From Microbacterium salitolerans (GTDB lineage: Bacteria; Actinomycetota; Actinomycetes; Actinomycetales; Microbacteriaceae): 64,000 nt of DNA. This document shows, piece by piece, positions 60,269 through 64,000 of this stretch. The notes beneath the pieces are model-generated. The model ran no database searches and was not told the DNA's origin. It saw only the letters and a program-made list of their open reading frames with translations. Every line of letters starts with the position of its first letter. Position 1 is the stretch's first letter. Position numbers and translations under genes: made by a program. Location: positions 124,001 through 188,000 of the forward strand of contig NZ_JAHKSH010000003.1 in assembly GCF_019720895.1 (NCBI RefSeq), read 5' to 3'.

Positions 60269-61387
60269 TCAGCCGACCAGGTCGATGAAGTCCTCGAGCG
60301 GCAGGCCGTAGTCGATCGCGATGCGGGGCAGGGTGAGCTTGTCGGATCCGGCGTGCACCCGGCCCGTCTCGGTCGTGAGCCCCAGCTCGAAGCCTGCCGC
60401 GCGGACCGCCTGCAACGCCGCGTCGTCGTAGTGCCCGAACGGGTAGGCGACGACCTCCTTCGCGTGGAGGAGGTCGGTCGAGGTCTCGAGATCCGAGATG
60501 ATCTGCTCCGACGACCAGCTGAGCATGCGCCCCCGGCCATCGTCGGCGCGCGTGTGCATGTCGTGCGTGTGCGAGCGCTGCAGCACGAGCTGTGACGGCG
60601 TCTGCTCGCGGCCGGACCCCGTGATCACGAAGCTCGTCGCGAGGATCCCGTGCCTCTCCAGCACCGGGATCGCGAGGTCCGACCAGCTGGGATGCACGTC
60701 GTCGTCCGTGACGACGACGGATCGCTCCGGCAGCTGAAGATCGCCGTCGATGAATGCCGACAGCTCGCGCCAGCTGGGGTGGTAGAAGCCGCGGTCGGCC
60801 AGATGGCCCATCTGTGCGTCGAAGTCGTCGATGTCGGTCGCGAGGCGCTGCAGCGGACCCTCGATCCCCTCGGGGCGCTCCGTGAACAGGTGGTACATCA
60901 GCACGGGCACGCCGACATCGGCGCGCGCGACCTCCGCGGGGGTGCGCCAGGCGCCGTGCAGCGGTCGCCGTCGCTCGTCGCATCGCGCGGCGTCGGCGAT
61001 GTTGACGCGCTCGCGCGTCGCGAGCGTCCCGGCCGCCTCCGCCGACGTGTACCAGCCCGCGAACACCCGGCCATCGCGCACCGGGATGGGCAGCTCGGGG
61101 TACGGCTCGTCGGCGGAGACGAGCATCGGACGCTCTTCGACGGCCTCTCCCGCGAACGTCACGGCGCACGCCTGCGGATCCTCGGAAGCGGCGAGCAGCT
61201 GCGCGGCCGTGTCCGGTTCCTCGGACTGCTCGGCCGGCGGCGGTGCCGCGGACGGCTCCGGAGGAGCGGTGCCGCGCGTCAGCGCCAGGGCGAGGATCAG
61301 TCCGGTGACGACGAGGACGACCGCGGCGAGCACGACGACGGGGCGCGCGGGCATCGCGCGCCGTCCGGGCTCCAGGGGGCGGGGCAT
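60269..61387 (-). CDS. Membrane-anchored polysaccharide deacetylase (NodB-like)
   Basis: The 372-residue protein has one N-terminal membrane segment (about residues 15-37), an external linker, and a NodB-type domain (about 160-365). Motif 1 reads VVVTDDDVHPSW, where the last residue of the usual T-F-D-D-G is Asp. Motif 2 is the HTHDMH stretch. A later LGLTTETG segment follows. It may deacetylate a cell-wall glycan or an exopolysaccharide. The ATG at 61387 is used; a GTG nine bases earlier is possible. Confidence 0.8.
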   Translation of the reverse strand: MPRPLEPGRRAMPARPVVVLAAVVLVVTGLILALALTRGTAPPEPSAAPPPAEQSEEPDTAAQLLAASEDPQACAVTFAGEAVEERPMLVSADEPYPELPIPVRDGRVFAGWYTSAEAAGTLATRERVNIADAARCDERRRPLHGAWRTPAEVARADVGVPVLMYHLFTERPEGIEGPLQRLATDIDDFDAQMGHLADRGFYHPSWRELSAFIDGDLQLPERSVVVTDDDVHPSWSDLAIPVLERHGILATSFVITGSGREQTPSQLVLQRSHTHDMHTRADDGRGRMLSWSSEQIISDLETSTDLLHAKEVVAYPFGHYDDAALQAVRAAGFELGLTTETGRVHAGSDKLTLPRIAIDYGLPLEDFIDLVG

Positions 61388-61440
61388 CGCGTCCACGGTA
61401 GGTCGGCACGCGAGCGTGCGCGAGAGGTTCGGCTGAGAGC

Positions 61441-61502
61441 GAGGACATCATCTCCGAGAAAGGACATCGAACTCGGTGTCCGACGTCGAAGATGATGTCC
61501 TC
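61441..61502. terminator. 62-bp palindrome after ald
   Basis: Perfect 12-base arms GAGGACATCATC and GATGATGTCCTC lie at the ends, with further pairing inside (CCGAG/CTCGG). It begins 10 bases past the ald stop on the reverse strand and could terminate that gene. Its size is close to the 54-bp family at 3-15 kb but the sequence is unrelated. Confidence 0.65.
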
Positions 61503-61512
61503 GCACCGGGGT

Positions 61513-62610
61513 TCAGCTGGCGAGGGCGTAGCCGAAGGCGCTCGCGACCCCCGCGTTCATGATCTTGCCGCCGCGCACGTTCAGGCCCTTCGCGAGGGCG
61601 GGATCCGCGGCGGCCGCCGCGTCCCAGCCGAGGTTCGCCACCTTCTGCACGTAGGGGAGCGTCGCGTTCGTGAGGGCGTGCGTCGACGTGGCGGGCACGG
61701 CGCCCGGCATGTTCGCGACGCAGTAGAACACGCTGTCGTGCACGTCGAAGGTCGGGGCGTCGTGCGTCGTCGGGTGCGACCCCTCGAAGCAGCCGCCCTG
61801 GTCGATCGCGATGTCGACGAGAACGGATCCGGCCCGCATTCCCGCGACCATGTCGTCGGTCACGAGCTTCGGCGCGGCGGCGCCGGGGATGAGGACGGAC
61901 CCCACGACGAGGTCGGCATCCGCCAGCGCCTCGGCGATCGCGTAGCGCGTCGAGTGGCGTGTGACGAGGCCGTTGCCGTAGCGCGCCTCGAGCTCGCGCA
62001 GACGCGGCAGGTCGACGTCGAGCACCGTGACCCGCGCGCCGAGCCCGAGTGCGTTGGCGATCGCGTGCTCGCCGGCGACGCCGCCGCCGATGACGACGAC
62101 GTTCGCCCGCGGAACGCCCGCGACGCCGCCGAGGAGGGCGCCGCGCCCGCCGTGCGCCCGCATCAGGTGGTAGGCGCCGACGGTGATCGAGAGGCGACCG
62201 GCGACCTCGCTCATCGGCGTGAGGAGGGGCAGCGAGCGGTCGTCGAGCTGCACGGTCTCGTACGCGACGGCCGTGGTGCCGGCGCGCACGAGCGCGTCCG
62301 TCAGGGGCTGGTTCGCCGCGAGGTGCAGGTATGTGAACAGGGTGAGATCGTCTCGCAGGAAGCCGTACTCGCGTTCGATCGGCTCCTTCACCTTGAGCAC
62401 GAGATCGGCGGCGCCCCACGTCGCGGCGGCGTCGGGCAGGATCGTCGCACCTGCCGTCTCGTAGTCGTGGTCGGAGATGCGGGAGCCGTCGCCGGCGCCC
62501 GCCTGCACGAACACCTCGTGACCGCCGTGCACGAGCGCATCGACGCCCGCGGGCGTCACGGCGACGCGATCTTCGCTGTTCTTCACCTCGGTCGGGATCG
62601 AGATCCTCAT
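61513..62610 (-). CDS. ald: Alanine dehydrogenase
   Basis: The 365-residue enzyme has K75 (KVKEP) and H96 (YLHLAA), the substrate-site residues of Ald, and an NAD-binding motif VIGGGVAGEHA near residue 170. It converts L-alanine, NAD and water to pyruvate, ammonia and NADH and works in reverse under low oxygen. The ATG has GAGGAG upstream. It is divergent from an AldR-like regulator, the usual arrangement in actinobacteria. Confidence 0.93.
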   Translation of the reverse strand: MRISIPTEVKNSEDRVAVTPAGVDALVHGGHEVFVQAGAGDGSRISDHDYETAGATILPDAAATWGAADLVLKVKEPIEREYGFLRDDLTLFTYLHLAANQPLTDALVRAGTTAVAYETVQLDDRSLPLLTPMSEVAGRLSITVGAYHLMRAHGGRGALLGGVAGVPRANVVVIGGGVAGEHAIANALGLGARVTVLDVDLPRLRELEARYGNGLVTRHSTRYAIAEALADADLVVGSVLIPGAAAPKLVTDDMVAGMRAGSVLVDIAIDQGGCFEGSHPTTHDAPTFDVHDSVFYCVANMPGAVPATSTHALTNATLPYVQKVANLGWDAAAAADPALAKGLNVRGGKIMNAGVASAFGYALAS

Positions 62611-62725
62611 GGCTGCTCCTCGCGTTGTGGCGGACGACACAAGGAGGTTCGCAGAAGATTCGTGAGGTTTCACCACCAGCGGCAGATCCTTCTGTACGAG
62701 GCGCGATTCGCCTACGATTCACGGT

Positions 62726-63235
62726 ATGAAGAGTGCCGGATCCGACCTTCCCGCGAAGAATCTTCAGCCCGTCGAACTCGACGATCTCGATCGCCGAATC
62801 GTGCGGATCCTCAGTCGCGACGGCCGCACGACGAACGCCGATCTCGCCGCGGCTCTCGACATCGCGCCGTCGACCGCGCATGCCCGCACCCGGTCGCTCG
62901 TCGACCGGGGCGTGATTCGCGGATTCCACGCGAGCATCGACCACCAGCGCCTCGGGCGGGGGCTGCAGGCGATGATCGGCGTGACTCTGCGCGGCGGCAC
63001 GCGCCACGACAGCATCATCACGTTCATCGACGAGGTGAAGCAGCTCCCGCAGGTGCTGCAGCTGTTTTTCCTCGGCGGTCCCGACGACTTCATGGTGCAC
63101 ATCGCTGTGGCCGACTCGAGCGAGGTGCGGCAGTTCGTCGTCGAGAACCTCTCGACGGAGCCGTTCGTGGCCTCCACGCGCACGAGCATCATCTTCGAGT
63201 ACCACCGCCGCGGCGTGGCGGCGGGGTTCCGGTAG
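62726..63235 (+). CDS. Lrp/AsnC-family regulator of ald (AldR-like)
   Basis: The 169-residue protein has the Lrp helix-turn-helix (DDLDRRIVRILSRDGRTTNADLAAALDIAPSTAHARTRSL, about 18-60) and a RAM ligand-binding domain (about 75-160). It lies head-to-head with ald, 115 bases between starts, and matches AldR, which switches ald in response to alanine. GATTCG and AGAAGATTC elements in the gap are candidate sites but no clear consensus is visible. Confidence 0.88.
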   Translation: MKSAGSDLPAKNLQPVELDDLDRRIVRILSRDGRTTNADLAAALDIAPSTAHARTRSLVDRGVIRGFHASIDHQRLGRGLQAMIGVTLRGGTRHDSIITFIDEVKQLPQVLQLFFLGGPDDFMVHIAVADSSEVRQFVVENLSTEPFVASTRTSIIFEYHRRGVAAGFR

Positions 63236-63242
63236 GGGCCGC

Positions 63243-63854
63243 CTACGGCACCGTGATCTCGATGTCGTCGCCGTACGCGAACAGGGAGCCGCCGCCGGTC
63301 TGGCCGTCCTCGAACACGTACTCGAACTCGAGCATCTTCCCGTCGTCGTCGATCCACCACGTCTCGGTGCGGTCGTCAGAGGTCAGTTCGTAACCGCGCG
63401 CCATGACGCCGTCGATCTCGCGCGCGTCGACCTTCTCGACGTCGGTCGCCGCGTCGGCGAAGTCCTCCTGAACCTGCGCCCAATCCCAGATCATCGCGAA
63501 CTCTGCGGGGTCGATGCTGTCGCTCTGTGCGGGGCCGGTCGGAGGCTGCTCGAGCCAGTACTCGCCATCGATGACCCACTCCTCCTTCTCCTCACCCGTC
63601 GTCGTCGTCGCGACGTGGATCGCTGCGACATCGCCCTCTTCGTAGACGGCGGCGCCCTCGAAGGACTCGTCGGGCGTCGTCATGCGGAACTGCACGGATC
63701 CGGCGTCGCGGATCGCGTCGGCCGTGGTCTCGCCGATCGTCTCGAGTGTTGTGTCGTCGGCACTGCACCCGGCGACCGCTGTCAGGGCACCCGTCAGGGC
63801 GAGTGCGCCGAGGAGTCGTCGGCCGCCGGTGGTCCTCGTTCCTCTCGCGCTCAT
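63243..63854 (-). CDS. Lipoprotein with LppX/LprG-like fold
   Basis: The 203-residue precursor has an Arg-rich N terminus, a hydrophobic segment and a lipobox VAG-C near residue 30. The mature part reads as a half-barrel of beta strands (TADAIRDAGSVQFRMTT, EEWVIDGEYWLEQ, RTETWWIDDDGKMLEFEYVF), similar to the LppX/LprAFG/LolA-like group that binds lipids or small hydrophobic molecules. Family assignment is by appearance only. It ends seven bases from the convergent AldR-like gene. Confidence 0.7.
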   Translation of the reverse strand: MSARGTRTTGGRRLLGALALTGALTAVAGCSADDTTLETIGETTADAIRDAGSVQFRMTTPDESFEGAAVYEEGDVAAIHVATTTTGEEKEEWVIDGEYWLEQPPTGPAQSDSIDPAEFAMIWDWAQVQEDFADAATDVEKVDAREIDGVMARGYELTSDDRTETWWIDDDGKMLEFEYVFEDGQTGGGSLFAYGDDIEITVP

Positions 63855-63894
63855 GCCGACATCGTATGAGGGTGCACCGGTCTACGCTGACGTC

Positions 63895-64000
63895 ATGTCG
63901 GGTGGGAAGAAGGGCAAGACGAAGCCCAAGAAGAAGTGCTGCAAGTCGACGCCTCGCTGCAAGCGCTGCCCGATCCGCATGCTCGCGGAAGGTCGACTCG
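63895..64000 (+). CDS. Small Lys/Cys-rich protein (partial at window end)
   Basis: The frame begins MSGGKKGKTKPKKKCCKS and continues with CKRCPIRMLAEGRL to the window edge. The Lys-rich start followed by a CC..C..C cluster is found in a widespread small actinobacterial protein of unknown function. The cysteines could bind zinc and the basic tail nucleic acid. Only 35 residues are visible. Confidence 0.6.
   Translation, partial: MSGGKKGKTKPKKKCCKSTPRCKRCPIRMLAEGRL

Overview
The window looks like chromosomal DNA of a high-GC actinobacterium, most likely Microbacteriaceae close to Microbacterium. Supporting markers are an fhaA-fhaB pair, the actinobacterial mismatch endonuclease NucS, a six-gene Mrp antiporter operon with MnhA and MnhB fused, sugar ABC systems with no ATPase gene of their own, frequent GTG starts and ATGA/GTGA overlaps. 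Every name rests on reading translations and motifs; no database search was possible.

Layout. 1-1.6 kb: core fhaA/fhaB (reverse) and tRNA-Leu(CAG). 1.7-28 kb: a large glycoside-catabolism region. It holds four relatives of the C-glycoside deglycosidase alpha subunit (CarB-like TIM barrels) and four of the beta subunit (CarC/DUF6379-like). One pair is a single fused polypeptide. The same region has two CarA-like GMC flavin oxidoreductases, a Gfo/Idh oxidoreductase, a hydroxypyruvate-isomerase-like TIM barrel, a SnoaL-like protein, a sugar ABC importer, an MFS transporter, and LysR and ROK regulators. Inside it (15-20.1 kb) sits a separate block: sensor kinase, frameshifted response regulator, DHA2 efflux pump and FAD monooxygenase, apparently tied together by a shared dyad in three upstream regions. 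Five copies of a 54-bp palindromic repeat occur only between 3.2 and 14.8 kb, next to the catabolic genes.

28-42 kb: mixed genes. MMPL transporter, cold-shock protein, a reverse operon of two membrane proteins, M20 peptidase, amidase and Lrp-like regulator, a coiled-coil membrane protein, HAD phosphatase, nucS, DedA, DUF899, and TetR with a flavin monooxygenase. 42.3-48.5 kb: mnhACDEFG. 48.5-58.4 kb: a second sugar regulon under a LacI regulator (YesL-like protein, ABC importer, GH35-like glycosidase, DUF6807, Gfo/Idh, cupin). 58.5-64 kb: DUF2207, polysaccharide deacetylase, ald with an AldR-like regulator, a lipoprotein, and the start of a Cys-rich basic protein.

How the genes may work together. 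In the known C-glycoside route an oxidoreductase makes the 3-keto sugar, and a CarB/CarC complex then cleaves the C-C bond by elimination, releasing aglycone and an unsaturated keto sugar. Here two oxidoreductases and four alpha/beta pairs suggest either several substrates (C- and O-glycosides) or successive steps on the released sugar. The LysR-linked ABC system and the fused CarC-CarB gene share an upstream motif, GGAAC(A/G)CTTATGTG, so they are probably co-regulated.
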